In this document: positions 40,336 through 49,232 of the stretch, in pieces
How the letters are laid out: every line of letters starts with the position of its first letter
Position numbering within the stretch: the stretch's first letter is position 1
Made by a program: the position numbers and the translations under genes
The notes under the pieces: model-generated
What the model saw: the letters and a program-made list of their open reading frames with translations, nothing else
The model's database searches: none
Told to the model about the DNA's origin: nothing
Assembly: GCA_937976305.1 (NCBI GenBank)
Contig: CALJSB010000060.1
Span: 1-64,000, forward strand
DNA: 64,000 nt
From: an uncultured Acidimicrobiales bacterium
GTDB lineage: Bacteria; Actinomycetota; Acidimicrobiia; Acidimicrobiales; SZUA-35
Direction: 5' to 3'

Positions 40336-40388
40336 ACAGGGCCGATCCGGGCTTTCTCGGTCGGCCGAGAAGGCCGAAGACGCCCTGT
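40336..40388 (-). terminator. Nested stem-loops downstream of der
   Basis: An outer pair ACAGGGC/GCCCTGT (40336-40342 and 40382-40388) encloses an inner hairpin TTCTCGG/CCGAGAA (40354-40360 and 40365-40371, loop TCGG). It lies 35 nt beyond the der stop in the minus direction, a likely terminator or stabilising 3' structure. The rest of 40231-40422 shows no gene. Confidence 0.5.
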
Positions 40389-40422
40389 TTGGCTCGATCT
40401 CGGGCCAAACGTGCGAACGCGG

Positions 40423-41760
40423 CTATTCAGTTCGCTTGCGAACTCGCAACTTGACCGCCGTCGGACCCAGCTCGAGTTCGTCACGCAATCGTCGTTCCAA
40501 ATACCGCATGTAGTGGTCGGGAAGGTCACGGTTAGTGAAAAGCGTGAACGTTGGCGGGTGAGCGGCGCCCTGGGTTGCGTACAACACCCGCGCTCCCCCA
40601 GGCGCCGGCGTGGCCTGTTGGGCCCGACGAATCACCTCGTTGACCTTCCGGGTCGGCACGCGCTGTTGGTAGGCGTCAATCGCCAGCGACATCGATGGGA
40701 GCAGCCGATCAACTCGTTCCCCGGTCAACGCCGAAACTCGGTGCACGGGGATATCCGGCAAGAACCCCAGCCGCCGCTCGACTTGGGCGTCGAAGGCACC
40801 CTTTTGTTCGGTGTTGAGCACGTCCCACTTGTTCAGGATCAGCAAGATCGGACAGCCGGCAGCATCCACACGCTCGGCCAGGCGTTGGTCCTGCTGGGTG
40901 ATGCCTTCGGTGCCGTCGATCACGAGGAGGGCGACATCGGCCTTGTCGACCGCCTTGAGCGCCCGCACGACGGAGTAGTACTCGGTGTCTTCGTCGATCC
41001 GGCTCCGGCGCCGCATCCCGGCGGTGTCGAGGAATCGAATCGGACCAGTTGCGGTATCGACCACCGTGTCGATCGTGTCGCGGGTGGTTCCTGGCATGTC
41101 GTGGGTGATCGACCGGTCCTCGCCGATGAGTCGGTTGAACAACGTCGATTTGCCGACGTTGGGTCGGCCAACGAGAGCCACGCTGAAGATCCGCTCTTCC
41201 TCTTCGCTCTCGTCTGCCTCGATCTCGACCGGTTCTGGCAGTTCAGCGATGACAGCGTCGAGCAGGTCGCCGACGCCGCGACCGTGCAGCGAACTCACCG
41301 GAAAGGCTTCGCCGAGACCAAGACCAGCGAGTTCCCACACGCCGTCTTCATGCACGAGATCGTCGACCTTGTTGGCAACGCAGAATGTCGGCGCGCCCGC
41401 CTGACGAACCCGACGAACAACTTGATCGTCGTCTTCGGTCAAGCCCACGGTGGCATCAACAACGAACAGAATCGCGTCGGCAGCCATGATCGCAACCTCG
41501 GCCTGACGCGAGACCTTCTTGTCGATTGCTGAGCCGCCGCTCATCCAACCGCCCGTGTCGATCAACGTAAACTCGACGCCTTGCCACTCGGCTTCGACTT
41601 CTTTGCGATCGCGGGTGACTCCAGGGCGTTCCTCGACAATCGCCTCGCGACGACCGAGGATCCGATTCATCAGCGTTGACTTGCCAACGTTGGGACGCCC
41701 AGCGATCACGACGGTCGGCAGACCTGCTCGGGGGGCCTCTTGATCAAGCTCTTCGGTCAT
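40423..41760 (-). CDS. der: Ribosome biogenesis GTPase Der (EngA)
   Basis: 445 aa with two tandem GTPase domains and a C-terminal KH-like domain. Domain 1: AGRPNVGKSTLMNR, PGVTRDRK, DTGGW, NKVDD. Domain 2: VGRPNVGKSTLFNRLIGEDR, PGTTRDT, DTAGMRRR, NKWDVL. An acidic linker (EIEADESEEEERI) joins them. Der assists maturation of the 50S subunit. Its ATG overlaps the stop of the DUF512 radical SAM gene by 4 bp. The C-terminal KH part (NLPDHYMRYLERRL-like) is complete. Confidence 0.97.
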   Translation of the reverse strand: MTEELDQEAPRAGLPTVVIAGRPNVGKSTLMNRILGRREAIVEERPGVTRDRKEVEAEWQGVEFTLIDTGGWMSGGSAIDKKVSRQAEVAIMAADAILFVVDATVGLTEDDDQVVRRVRQAGAPTFCVANKVDDLVHEDGVWELAGLGLGEAFPVSSLHGRGVGDLLDAVIAELPEPVEIEADESEEEERIFSVALVGRPNVGKSTLFNRLIGEDRSITHDMPGTTRDTIDTVVDTATGPIRFLDTAGMRRRSRIDEDTEYYSVVRALKAVDKADVALLVIDGTEGITQQDQRLAERVDAAGCPILLILNKWDVLNTEQKGAFDAQVERRLGFLPDIPVHRVSALTGERVDRLLPSMSLAIDAYQQRVPTRKVNEVIRRAQQATPAPGGARVLYATQGAAHPPTFTLFTNRDLPDHYMRYLERRLRDELELGPTAVKLRVRKRTE

Positions 41761-43157
41761 CGCGTTCCCATCGAGCGACGGCCATCGAGAGCCGCCCGCA
41801 GCGCAATACCGTCGGTCGGCACGATCTCTACGCTACGGGGCAGATCATCGACTCGCGTGCCGTCGAGGAACACGCCACTCGACAAGCAGACGTCAGGCAA
41901 CAGGTAGCGGTGCCCCTCTGGTTCATCCTGGAGCACCCGTGCGATGTCCTCACCAACGAGCAGGCCCGTGACAGCGATGTTGCCGCCAAAGAACTGGTTG
42001 TCGACCACAACGAGCCGCACATCGTCGCGATCGAGGTGGGCAACGAGCGGCTCGAGAATTCGGGCCCCGTATTCGCTGGTGACGATGCCGACCGGGGCAG
42101 TCCGTGACGGTGCGAGAGCAACCGCCACGGCACCGTCGGTGTGAACTGCACCGTCTGTTCGAGGAGCGCGATAGCCCTCGGCCGGGGCACCATCAACGGA
42201 GGCGAAAAAGCCGGACTGCACACCGGTGGCCTGTTCGGCGAGACCGGAGAACTCGAGTTCGAACGTGCGGGCCATCCCGATGCCGTCTTCGTGCATCGGG
42301 AATCCCTCGTAGCAGTCGGGCTCGGGGAACGGGCGATCGGCGAGCAGGTAGTACTCGTCGGCGGCGAAGACCAAGCGGTGTCCGACCGTTGCCGCAAAGC
42401 GCTCCTGCCAGTCTTCGACGCAGTCGATGACCGCGGCCGCTTCGGCGACGGTGTGCGGCCGCATCTCGGCCTCGTTCGAATGATCGGACACGCCGAGTGG
42501 AACAACCGCAAGCGATGCCAGCTCTGGATATTCATCGGCCACGCCGACCAACGTGTCCTCGAGTGCTGCGCCGTCGTTGACTCCCGGACACACCACGACC
42601 TGGCCGTGCACCTCGACGCCATGATCGAGGAGAGCTCGGAGCCAGCGAAGGCTGGTGCCACCCCGACGGTTGCGCAACATCTCCGAGCGCAGCTCGGGGT
42701 CGGTGGAATGAATGCTCACGTACAGCGGCGACAGCCCCTCGGACAACACCCGCTCGAGGTCGGCTTCGGTGAAGCGGGTGAGCGTCGTGAAGTTGCCGTA
42801 CAAGAACGACAGCCTGAAGTCGTCGTCTTTGAGATAGAGGCTCTTCCGCATCCCCTCTGGCAATTGGTAGATGAAACAGAACGAACAGTGGTTGTCGCAG
42901 GTGCGGACTTGGTCGAACACCGACGACTGCACCTCAATGCCGAGCGGTTCGCCTTCGTTCTTGTTGATCTCGACGGAACGGTCGAGCCCGCCCCGATCGA
43001 TCTCGAGCGAAACGACCGCCTCATCGACCAACAACTGGTAGCGGATCACATCGCGTGGTTGTTCACCGTTGATCCGGGTCAGGACGTCGCCAACGACAAC
43101 ACCAGCACGAGCGGCTGGCGAATCGGGAAGCAGAGCGCTGACCACAGGAAGGTCCAC
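41757..43157 (-). CDS. PDZ-radical SAM-DUF512 protein
   Basis: 466 aa from GTG 43157. An N-terminal PDZ-like domain (LLPDSPAARAGVVVGDVLTR) precedes a radical SAM region with a CxxxCxxC cluster motif (CDNHCSFC) and the DUF512 domain (FAADEYYLLADRPFPEPDCY, EGFPMHEDGIGM). Family members lie beside der in many bacteria; their reaction is unknown. The gene is translationally coupled to der. A TAGACT -10 lies 6 nt before the GTG. Confidence 0.92.
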   Translation of the reverse strand: MDLPVVSALLPDSPAARAGVVVGDVLTRINGEQPRDVIRYQLLVDEAVVSLEIDRGGLDRSVEINKNEGEPLGIEVQSSVFDQVRTCDNHCSFCFIYQLPEGMRKSLYLKDDDFRLSFLYGNFTTLTRFTEADLERVLSEGLSPLYVSIHSTDPELRSEMLRNRRGGTSLRWLRALLDHGVEVHGQVVVCPGVNDGAALEDTLVGVADEYPELASLAVVPLGVSDHSNEAEMRPHTVAEAAAVIDCVEDWQERFAATVGHRLVFAADEYYLLADRPFPEPDCYEGFPMHEDGIGMARTFELEFSGLAEQATGVQSGFFASVDGAPAEGYRAPRTDGAVHTDGAVAVALAPSRTAPVGIVTSEYGARILEPLVAHLDRDDVRLVVVDNQFFGGNIAVTGLLVGEDIARVLQDEPEGHRYLLPDVCLSSGVFLDGTRVDDLPRSVEIVPTDGIALRAALDGRRSMGTR

Positions 43158-43163
43158 CGGAAA

Positions 43164-43169
43164 AGTCTA
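43164..43169 (-). promoter_or_regulatory. -10 element of the DUF512-der unit
   Basis: TAGACT (minus strand) ends 6 nt before the GTG at 43157; leaderless arrangement, with no Shine-Dalgarno. Confidence 0.5.
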
Positions 43170-43239
43170 CGGGCGGGGCGACGAAAGGCTGCTGGGCTGA
43201 TCTGTCTGACCGGTGGGCCCTCAACCAGGCCTACTTGAG

Positions 43240-43245
43240 TACCCT
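43240..43245 (+). promoter_or_regulatory. -10 element of ispH
   Basis: TACCCT ends 6 nt before the ATG at 43252; supports the MAVDRVLL start over the upstream in-frame start at 43213. Confidence 0.5.
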
Positions 43246-43251
43246 TTCGCC

Positions 43252-44280
43252 ATGGCCGTTGACCGCGTGTTGCTCTGCGCCCCTCGAGGATTTTGTGCCG
43301 GAGTCGAGATGGCCATCAAGGCCCTGTCGTGGATGGTCCAGGCGTTCGAGCCACCCGTCTACTGCTACCACGAGATCGTCCACAACAAGCTGGTCGTCGA
43401 TCGTTTCATCGACAAAGGCGTGGTGTTTGTCGACTCGATCGATGAAGTTCCAGAGGGCAAGCCGATCATGCTGTCGGCCCATGGTTCTGCGCCTGAGGTG
43501 GTGACCGCGGCCCGCGAGCGTGGCAGCTATGTCGTTGACGCGGTCTGCCCGCTTGTCACCAAGGTCCATCACGAGGTGAAGGTGCGGGCCAAGAAGGGGT
43601 ACCGCATCATCTACGTCGGTCACGCCGGCCACGAAGAAGCAGTCGGCACCATGGCCGTCGCACCGAGTGCCATCAGTCGAGTCGAGTCGATCGAAGAGGT
43701 CGAGGCACTCCCCGACTTTGATGAACCGACGGCGCTCCTGGCCCAAACCACCCTGTCGCACCGCGACTGGTCCGAGGTCGCCAATGCAGCACAAGAGCGC
43801 TTCCCCGACATGTGGCAACCGGGGAGATCCGACCTGTGCTTCGCCACCACCAACCGCCAGTCGGCGCTCATGGCCATCGCCGAGGACTGCGATGCCGTCG
43901 TGGTGATCGGTTCCGCCAACAGCTCAAACACCTCGGCGTTGGCGAAGCTCGCAACAGAAGCCGGTTGCCCTGCCGTCTACCGCGTGAACGGACCAGATGA
44001 GCTTCCTGAAACACTGAGCGGCACCATTGGCGTGACGGCCGGGGCTTCCGCCCCCGAAGACGTTGTCGAGGCAATCATCGCCATGCTCGACCCGATCAAC
44101 GGTGTCGAAGAGGTCCGCATTACCGACGAGGACGAGTACTTTCCGCCGCCTCGGAACCTGCGTGATTTACTCGCTGGGCTTGATGTCATTGCGACGCTTG
44201 GTCTCGGCGGATCGATCACAGACCGGCCCGATCTCAACGATCGATCGATCGATGCCTCGGACGTTTTGAGCGAGCTGTAA
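43252..44280 (+). CDS. ispH: 4-hydroxy-3-methylbut-2-enyl diphosphate reductase
   Basis: 342 aa from ATG 43252. The three cysteines that hold the iron-sulfur cluster are in CAPRGFCAGVEMAI, VDAVCPLVTKVHHEV and RSDLCFATTNRQ. Substrate-binding segments YHEIVHNKLVVDRF, LSAHGSAPEV, VGHAGHEEAVGTM and IGSANSSNTSAL are intact. It is the last step of the MEP pathway, making IPP and DMAPP. It is divergent from the DUF512-der unit over 94 bp. Confidence 0.97.
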   Translation: MAVDRVLLCAPRGFCAGVEMAIKALSWMVQAFEPPVYCYHEIVHNKLVVDRFIDKGVVFVDSIDEVPEGKPIMLSAHGSAPEVVTAARERGSYVVDAVCPLVTKVHHEVKVRAKKGYRIIYVGHAGHEEAVGTMAVAPSAISRVESIEEVEALPDFDEPTALLAQTTLSHRDWSEVANAAQERFPDMWQPGRSDLCFATTNRQSALMAIAEDCDAVVVIGSANSSNTSALAKLATEAGCPAVYRVNGPDELPETLSGTIGVTAGASAPEDVVEAIIAMLDPINGVEEVRITDEDEYFPPPRNLRDLLAGLDVIATLGLGGSITDRPDLNDRSIDASDVLSEL

Positions 44281-44332
44281 ACCACCTTCCGTGGGGCTTC
44301 GGGTTGCTCGGTGGAAGCGCCACACCCGGCCC

Positions 44333-44338
44333 TACACT
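44333..44338 (+). promoter_or_regulatory. -10 element of the PAS/degenerate-GGDEF gene
   Basis: TACACT ends 8 nt before the GTG at 44347, favouring that start over a GTG at 44311. Confidence 0.5.
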
Positions 44339-44346
44339 TTCCCCCC

Positions 44347-45675
44347 GTGGTGGCAGCGGCAAACGAGGATCGGCGCGCGAGCAGCCCCCCAAGAGCGACG
44401 GCCGCCGATGCAGCAGACGATCATCAATCGGCCTTCGACCGTGCCGTTCATGCCATGCCCAACGAGGCGCTCCTACGGCTTGACCGATTTGGTGTCATCA
44501 CCGACGTCAACGCCACAGCGGCCACTGCGCTCTTCGAAGGCACCGAGGTCCAACACCGTCACATCGATGTCTTTCTTCACCCGAATGACCGGCTGGCGAT
44601 CAAGCTCAACGCCAACGAGCGAGCGTCGAACGGCGGCATCTCACACTGGATGCCGATCCGTATGCGGATCGACGGCATGTGGCAGACCTTCCGATTCGTC
44701 GGCGTGTCGGCCGACAACGACAGCGTCATCGCCCACATCCAGCCCCTCCGTCTTCGAGCCAACTCCAGCGATCAGGTGGGGCTTGACGACTTCATGGTGC
44801 AGCTTGGCGCCGAGCAGCCGGCCGACCCTGAAGCCCGGCTGTCGGCCGCCCTCTCGACGCTGTGCCATCTGACGGGCTGGCCTCGGGCTGCGATCCAACT
44901 CACCGATTCGCCAGACAGCGTCGTTGCTGCGGCATCGATCGATCTGACCCAACAGACTCCAGCGCCGTGGGGCAACGTCGACCCCGTGCTCGTTGCCATC
45001 GCTGGCCGATCACGAACTGAAGACGAAGACCCGGACACGCCCTGGGGTTCGGTCTTCAACGTGCCGATCGGCGACCCCGATTCGGGCGTCGAGCTCGAGT
45101 TGGCCCACAGCGAACCGGGTGTTGTCATCACTGCTCGCCAGCGCGAGCTCATCACCAACGCCGCCGACGCGTTGGGACAGTCTTCGGCTCGCTGGCCCAT
45201 GGCCCCGGCTCCAGTACAGGTCTTGCCCCACATCGACCCAGTCACACGGCTTGCGACGAGGCTTGCGCTGGTTGACGACCTTCGGCGCCGCCTCGACGAC
45301 GAGAATGCGAACGCCGTCGTGGTCTTCAGAGTCGCGCTCATCGGTCTTCATGACCTTCAGGAGAAGCGAGACGTCACCGCTAGCGCCCACATCGTCGTCG
45401 CGGTTTCGCACGCCATCCGGTTTGTGCTCGACGACGCGCTCATCGCCCGAACGGGCGAAGACGAGCTCACCGTGGTCACCAGCGAGCTCGAGGCTGACGA
45501 AACCGTTGCCGAGGTCGCCGCTGCGCTCAAGCTCGAAATGGAAGAGAGCTTCTCGTGGCGCTTTGGAGTTGAGCCCGTCGTCGTGGCCGACGCCGGAGCA
45601 CCCGGCCGATCGGTGGCCGACTTGCTCAGCAGTAGCCAACATGCACTGGCGGCAGCCCGGGCTGACCGCGACTGA
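44347..45675 (+). CDS. PAS-GAF-like protein with degenerate GGDEF domain
   Basis: 442 aa from GTG 44347. A PAS-like domain (about 28-135; AMPNEALLRLDRFGVITDVN, VFLHPNDRLAIKL) is followed by a GAF-like region and a C-terminal GGDEF-type fold (HIDPVTRLATRLALVDDLRR, HIVVAVSHAIRFVLDDALIA). The signature loop reads TGEDE (369-373) instead of GGDEF, and the DxLT start is changed, so cyclase activity is unlikely; GTP or c-di-GMP sensing or a dead scaffold is possible. It converges with plsC. Confidence 0.8.
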   Translation: MVAAANEDRRASSPPRATAADAADDHQSAFDRAVHAMPNEALLRLDRFGVITDVNATAATALFEGTEVQHRHIDVFLHPNDRLAIKLNANERASNGGISHWMPIRMRIDGMWQTFRFVGVSADNDSVIAHIQPLRLRANSSDQVGLDDFMVQLGAEQPADPEARLSAALSTLCHLTGWPRAAIQLTDSPDSVVAAASIDLTQQTPAPWGNVDPVLVAIAGRSRTEDEDPDTPWGSVFNVPIGDPDSGVELELAHSEPGVVITARQRELITNAADALGQSSARWPMAPAPVQVLPHIDPVTRLATRLALVDDLRRRLDDENANAVVVFRVALIGLHDLQEKRDVTASAHIVVAVSHAIRFVLDDALIARTGEDELTVVTSELEADETVAEVAAALKLEMEESFSWRFGVEPVVVADAGAPGRSVADLLSSSQHALAAARADRD

Positions 45676-45685
45676 TCACTGAGGG

Positions 45686-46378
45686 TCAGGCGCCGGCTCG
45701 AGTCTGCGCTTGGTCAAACAGGCGTTGGAGTTCGACGTGCAGGTCAGCCGTCATCGACGTGATCTGCGAGCGCTTGATGCGAGCGCCTTCCTCCCGCTCT
45801 GGCGGGTACAGCGGCGGACCAACCACCAACGCCATCTTCGACGGACGGATGAACTTGCCGCCCTTCGGCCATGCCCGCTCCGCACCACCGATGCCGACCG
45901 GCACAATCGGCACATTGGCTCGACAGGCAAGAAAGGCTGCCCCTTCTTTGAGCGGCTCGACCGTCGGACCAGAGAACCTCGTGCCTTCTGGGAACACGAC
46001 GAGTGGCTCGCCGGCCTCGAGGAGCGATTGGGCCAACCGGAGTGCTGCTCGGTCGGTCGCGTCTCGTTCGACGGGGAACCCACCCACTGAGCGCAAGAAC
46101 CAACCCAGAACCGGTATCGAAAAGTACGTCTCGGCGCCCATGTAGCGGAGCATTCGCTTTGTGGTACCGCCGATGACTCCTGTGTCGATGATGGAACGGT
46201 GTGCGCCCGGTGCTAGCACGAATCCCCCGCTGACCGGAACGTGCTCGGTCCCTTGGATGTCGATCCGCACCCAGAGGCGGAAGAACAGTCCGAAGACGAC
46301 ATGGACCACGCCGTAGAAGCGACGCGATGCGGCGCTGACCGAGGGGTCACCCGCCAGAGCAACAGCGGAGTCGTTCAT
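45686..46378 (-). CDS. plsC: 1-acyl-sn-glycerol-3-phosphate acyltransferase
   Basis: 230 aa. The acyltransferase motifs are in order: HRSIID (H-x4-D) in LAPGAHRSIIDTGV, SVGGFPVERD, VFPEGTRFSG and NVPIVPVGIGG. A hydrophobic N-terminal segment (VVHVVFGLFFRLWVRI) should associate it with the membrane. It acylates lysophosphatidate to phosphatidate. Its ATG overlaps the cmk stop by 4 bp; cmk-plsC adjacency is common in bacteria. Confidence 0.92.
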   Translation of the reverse strand: MNDSAVALAGDPSVSAASRRFYGVVHVVFGLFFRLWVRIDIQGTEHVPVSGGFVLAPGAHRSIIDTGVIGGTTKRMLRYMGAETYFSIPVLGWFLRSVGGFPVERDATDRAALRLAQSLLEAGEPLVVFPEGTRFSGPTVEPLKEGAAFLACRANVPIVPVGIGGAERAWPKGGKFIRPSKMALVVGPPLYPPEREEGARIKRSQITSMTADLHVELQRLFDQAQTRAGA

Positions 46379-47043
46379 AACCCTCTTGCTCGGCCAACCA
46401 ACTCTTCGATGAGGGCAACTACCTCATCGATCGAGAGATGCGAGGTGTCGATCTCGATGGCATCGTCGGCCTGACGGAGCGGGTCGGCGGTTCGCTGCGA
46501 GTCGAGTGCATCTCTGCGAGCGAGGTCAGCGGCAACGGCATCACGATCGGTTGCCCCTTCTTCACCAGCTCGCCGTGCCGCTCGCACCTCTTCGCTGGCC
46601 GTGAGGTAGATCTTTGCCACGGCGTCGGGGAAGACAACCGAACCGATGTCGCGACCTTCAAGCACGCCGCCCCCTCGCTCTCGTGCCCACTCCCGCTGTC
46701 GCCCGACGAGTTCGGCCCGCACATCGGGGTGGGCGGCAACGGTCGACACCGCAGCGGTGACCTCAGGGCCCCGAATGGCCGTTGTGGCATCGTGACCGTT
46801 GACGACAACTTCACCAGATGGTGGCATCTCGAGTGCCAATGCGGAGGCCACGGCGCCAACGGCAGCCGCATCGTCGAGATCACAATCCGCGTTCATGGCC
46901 GCAAAGGTCACGGCCCGATACATCGCACCGGTGTCGAGGTATTCGAGTTCGAGCCGATCGGCGACCAGGCGCGCCACCGTCGACTTTCCCGAACCTGCGG
47001 GCCCATCGATCGCAACGACAACGAGCGACTCGTCGCTGTTCAT
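46375..47043 (-). CDS. cmk: Cytidylate kinase
   Basis: 222 aa. The P-loop DGPAGSGKSTVARLVADRL, the CMP-binding LEYLDTGAMYRAVTFAA, GRDIGSVVFPDAVAKIYLTA and the lid RRDALDSQRTADPLRQADDA are all present. It phosphorylates CMP and dCMP to the diphosphates, feeding the same pathway as PyrG further along. It overlaps tyrA upstream and plsC downstream by 4 bp each. Confidence 0.97.
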   Translation of the reverse strand: MNSDESLVVVAIDGPAGSGKSTVARLVADRLELEYLDTGAMYRAVTFAAMNADCDLDDAAAVGAVASALALEMPPSGEVVVNGHDATTAIRGPEVTAAVSTVAAHPDVRAELVGRQREWARERGGGVLEGRDIGSVVFPDAVAKIYLTASEEVRAARRAGEEGATDRDAVAADLARRDALDSQRTADPLRQADDAIEIDTSHLSIDEVVALIEELVGRARGL

Positions 47044-48104
47044 GCGAGGTTCCTTGTTCGAGGCCGGAAGCCCCGAGCCATCAACCCACCAACGAACCGC
47101 TCACACATCGTGTCATCGACGACCATGGTGAGCACACCCCTGCGGCCCTCGCCAGAGTGGGTGAGTTCGAGGTCGAAGATGTTGACGTCGAGCTCTGCGG
47201 CCAGCGTGGCGATCGCCGCAATCTGGCCCGGTTCATCAGGAATCGGGATCTTCATCTCGACCAAAGCCTCGGAAAGGCCAAAGCCGGTAGGCAGATTGAT
47301 GCGGGCGTCTCGGGCCCGCTCGAGCACCTCGAGGATTCCCTCTGCATCGTCGGCGAGCACCTTGTCGCGCATGTCGGACAACGCGACGGTCAGGCGCTCC
47401 AGGCCAGCAGCGATGGCGGTTCGATTCGCAGCGCAGATCTCAGGCCAGATCGATGGCCGCCCGGCGGAGATGCGGGTCATGTCGCGAAACCCGCCAGCGG
47501 CAAGGCGAAGCAATGCCCGATGCTCGACCGCCGAGTCGCCAGCGAGATTCATGAGCGTTGCGGCAGTGAGGTGCGGCACGTGGCTCACCTGCGCCACCAT
47601 CTGATCATGGGTGCGGGGATCGAGGGCGATCGTCTCAGCCCCCAGTGACCGGACCGCGGCGCGAACAACGGCAAACGACGCCTCATCGGTTTCCGGTGTT
47701 GGGGTCAGCACCCACATGGCCCCATCGAACATCTCGGCCCGAGCGCCAACCAGTCCGTCGAGTTCGGAACCGGCCATCGGGTGGCCGCCGACAAATCGAG
47801 GGTTGTTGACCGCTGCGCAGATGTCGAGCTTGGTCGAGCCGACATCAGTGACCGGACCAGTCGTTTGCTCCAAGATCTCTTTGGCCACCTCGGCAATGGC
47901 ACCGACCGTGGCAGCGATCACCGTGAGGTCGGCATCGGACTCGATCCCCACTGCATCAATCGCCCCGACCTCGAGCGCTTGTGCGCTCACCGCAGGGTCG
48001 AGATCAGTGCCAGACACAAACCACCCGGCTCGTTTGAGGGCAAGACCGACCGAGCCTCCGATCAGGCCGGTGCCCACAACATTCGCTCGTTTGGTCTCGG
48101 TCAC
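47040..48104 (-). CDS. tyrA: Prephenate dehydrogenase with C-terminal ACT-like domain
   Basis: 354 aa. The NAD-binding GTGLIGGSVGLALKRAG, the central HPMAGSELDGLVGARAEMFD, and the catalytic His in VAQVSHVPHLTAATLMNLAG support oxidative decarboxylation of prephenate to 4-hydroxyphenylpyruvate. The C-terminal ~75 residues (IPIPDEPGQIAAIATLAAEL, DVNIFDLELTHS) form an ACT-like regulatory domain. It overlaps aroH upstream by 4 bp, so chorismate mutase and prephenate dehydrogenase are made together. Confidence 0.94.
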   Translation of the reverse strand: MTETKRANVVGTGLIGGSVGLALKRAGWFVSGTDLDPAVSAQALEVGAIDAVGIESDADLTVIAATVGAIAEVAKEILEQTTGPVTDVGSTKLDICAAVNNPRFVGGHPMAGSELDGLVGARAEMFDGAMWVLTPTPETDEASFAVVRAAVRSLGAETIALDPRTHDQMVAQVSHVPHLTAATLMNLAGDSAVEHRALLRLAAGGFRDMTRISAGRPSIWPEICAANRTAIAAGLERLTVALSDMRDKVLADDAEGILEVLERARDARINLPTGFGLSEALVEMKIPIPDEPGQIAAIATLAAELDVNIFDLELTHSGEGRRGVLTMVVDDTMCERFVGGLMARGFRPRTRNLA

Positions 48105-48487
48105 GAGTCGAACGCCTCGTCACCAGGTTCTGCGAGCTCGGGCCGCAACACCGTCGCCCCACGAAGAAACACGTGGCGAAGCTCATCCCGAGGGATGTCG
48201 GTCTCGACGTGGAGCATCATCCTGATGCACATCCCGAGCGAACCCTCGACGTCCATCTCTTGAGCACAGAGCAAGGGCACGTCGATGAGCCCAAATCCAC
48301 GAGCCGCGGCGGCGGGCGGCGCACTGCGAATGTCGACGGTGGCCGTGAACAAGATGCTCACGACATCGTCGTGGCGCAGCCCGTTCCGCTCGTAGAGCTG
48401 CTCGAGAAGTGACGTCGTCCGGGCCCGAACTTCATCGGGAGTGTCGACGTCGATGGTGATGGCTGCCCGGAGAGCACGAACTGGCAT
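48101..48487 (-). CDS. aroH: AroH-type monofunctional chorismate mutase
   Basis: 128 aa from ATG 48487. The AroH (beta-barrel, trimeric) family is recognisable by VRALRAAITIDVDTPDEVRA with Arg7, TATVDIRSAPPAAAARG, PLLCAQEMDVEGSLGMCIRM with Glu77 and Arg89, and a C-terminal LRGATVLRPEL. It converts chorismate to prephenate for the adjacent TyrA. It starts 19 bp after the rluB stop. The long frame to 48547 overlaps rluB without support. Confidence 0.93.
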   Translation of the reverse strand: MPVRALRAAITIDVDTPDEVRARTTSLLEQLYERNGLRHDDVVSILFTATVDIRSAPPAAAARGFGLIDVPLLCAQEMDVEGSLGMCIRMMLHVETDIPRDELRHVFLRGATVLRPELAEPGDEAFDS

Positions 48488-48506
48488 GTCGGCGAAGGAT
48501 AGGGGG

Positions 48507-49232
48507 TCAGGTCCGCGAGACGGCTCGTTGCAGATCCAACAGCTCATCTTGGTCGAGCTGACGCCACTTCCCGGGACGCAACTTGGGATCGCTCAGCGGA
48601 CCAATCCGAGTGCGAACCAGACGGGCAACCGGATGGCCGACGGCATCACACATGCGCCGAACCTGTCGGTTTCGACCCTCGTGGATCGTGATCCGCAACC
48701 CAGTGTCGCCAACTGCTGCGACGGCCGCTGGTGCGGTGAGACCATCGTCGAGTTCAACACCCTCACGGAGCTGACGGATGGCCGACCGGCTCGGTGTCCC
48801 CACGACGTCGACGAGATACTCCTTTTCGACCCCAAAGCTCGGGTGTGTCAGTCGATGGGTGAGTCCACCGTCGTTGGTCAGCAACAACAGACCCTCGGTG
48901 TCGGCGTCGAGACGGCCAACCGGGAACACCCGAGGCGATTCGGGCACCATGCCGACCACGGTGGGTCGACCCTGCGGATCGTCGGCGGTCGAGATGACGC
49001 CCTTCGGCTTGTTCAGCAGGTAACACACGACGTCGGGCATCGTCGTGAGAATCGCACCGTCGACCTCGATCTCGTCGGTCTCGATCTCGACTCGAGCCCC
49101 GAGAATCGCAACCTCGCCGTTGACCCGCACCCGCCCTTCGGCGATCAAGATCTCGTTGGTCCGACGGCTCCCGACACCGATTCTCGCCAACACCTTCTGC
49201 AATCGTTCACCGGTTGCGTCCGGCTCCGTCAC
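48507..49232 (-). CDS. rluB: 23S rRNA pseudouridine synthase RluB/RsuA family
   Basis: 241 aa. An N-terminal S4 domain (ERLQKVLARIGVGSRRTNEI, AEGRVRVNGEVAIL) is followed by the catalytic domain with KPKGVISTADDPQGRPTV and the active-site Asp109 in VGRLDADTEGLLLLTNDG. HEGRNRQVRRMCDAVGHPV is the RsuA-family C-terminal motif. RluB is favoured over RluE/F/RsuA by gene order (scpA-scpB-rluB), as in mycobacteria. Its ATG overlaps the scpB stop by 4 bp. Confidence 0.93.
   Translation of the reverse strand: MTEPDATGERLQKVLARIGVGSRRTNEILIAEGRVRVNGEVAILGARVEIETDEIEVDGAILTTMPDVVCYLLNKPKGVISTADDPQGRPTVVGMVPESPRVFPVGRLDADTEGLLLLTNDGGLTHRLTHPSFGVEKEYLVDVVGTPSRSAIRQLREGVELDDGLTAPAAVAAVGDTGLRITIHEGRNRQVRRMCDAVGHPVARLVRTRIGPLSDPKLRPGKWRQLDQDELLDLQRAVSRT

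Noticed and set aside
42141-43238. 365-aa plus-strand frame opposite the DUF512 gene
   Set aside because: Shadow of the radical SAM gene; no motif of its own.
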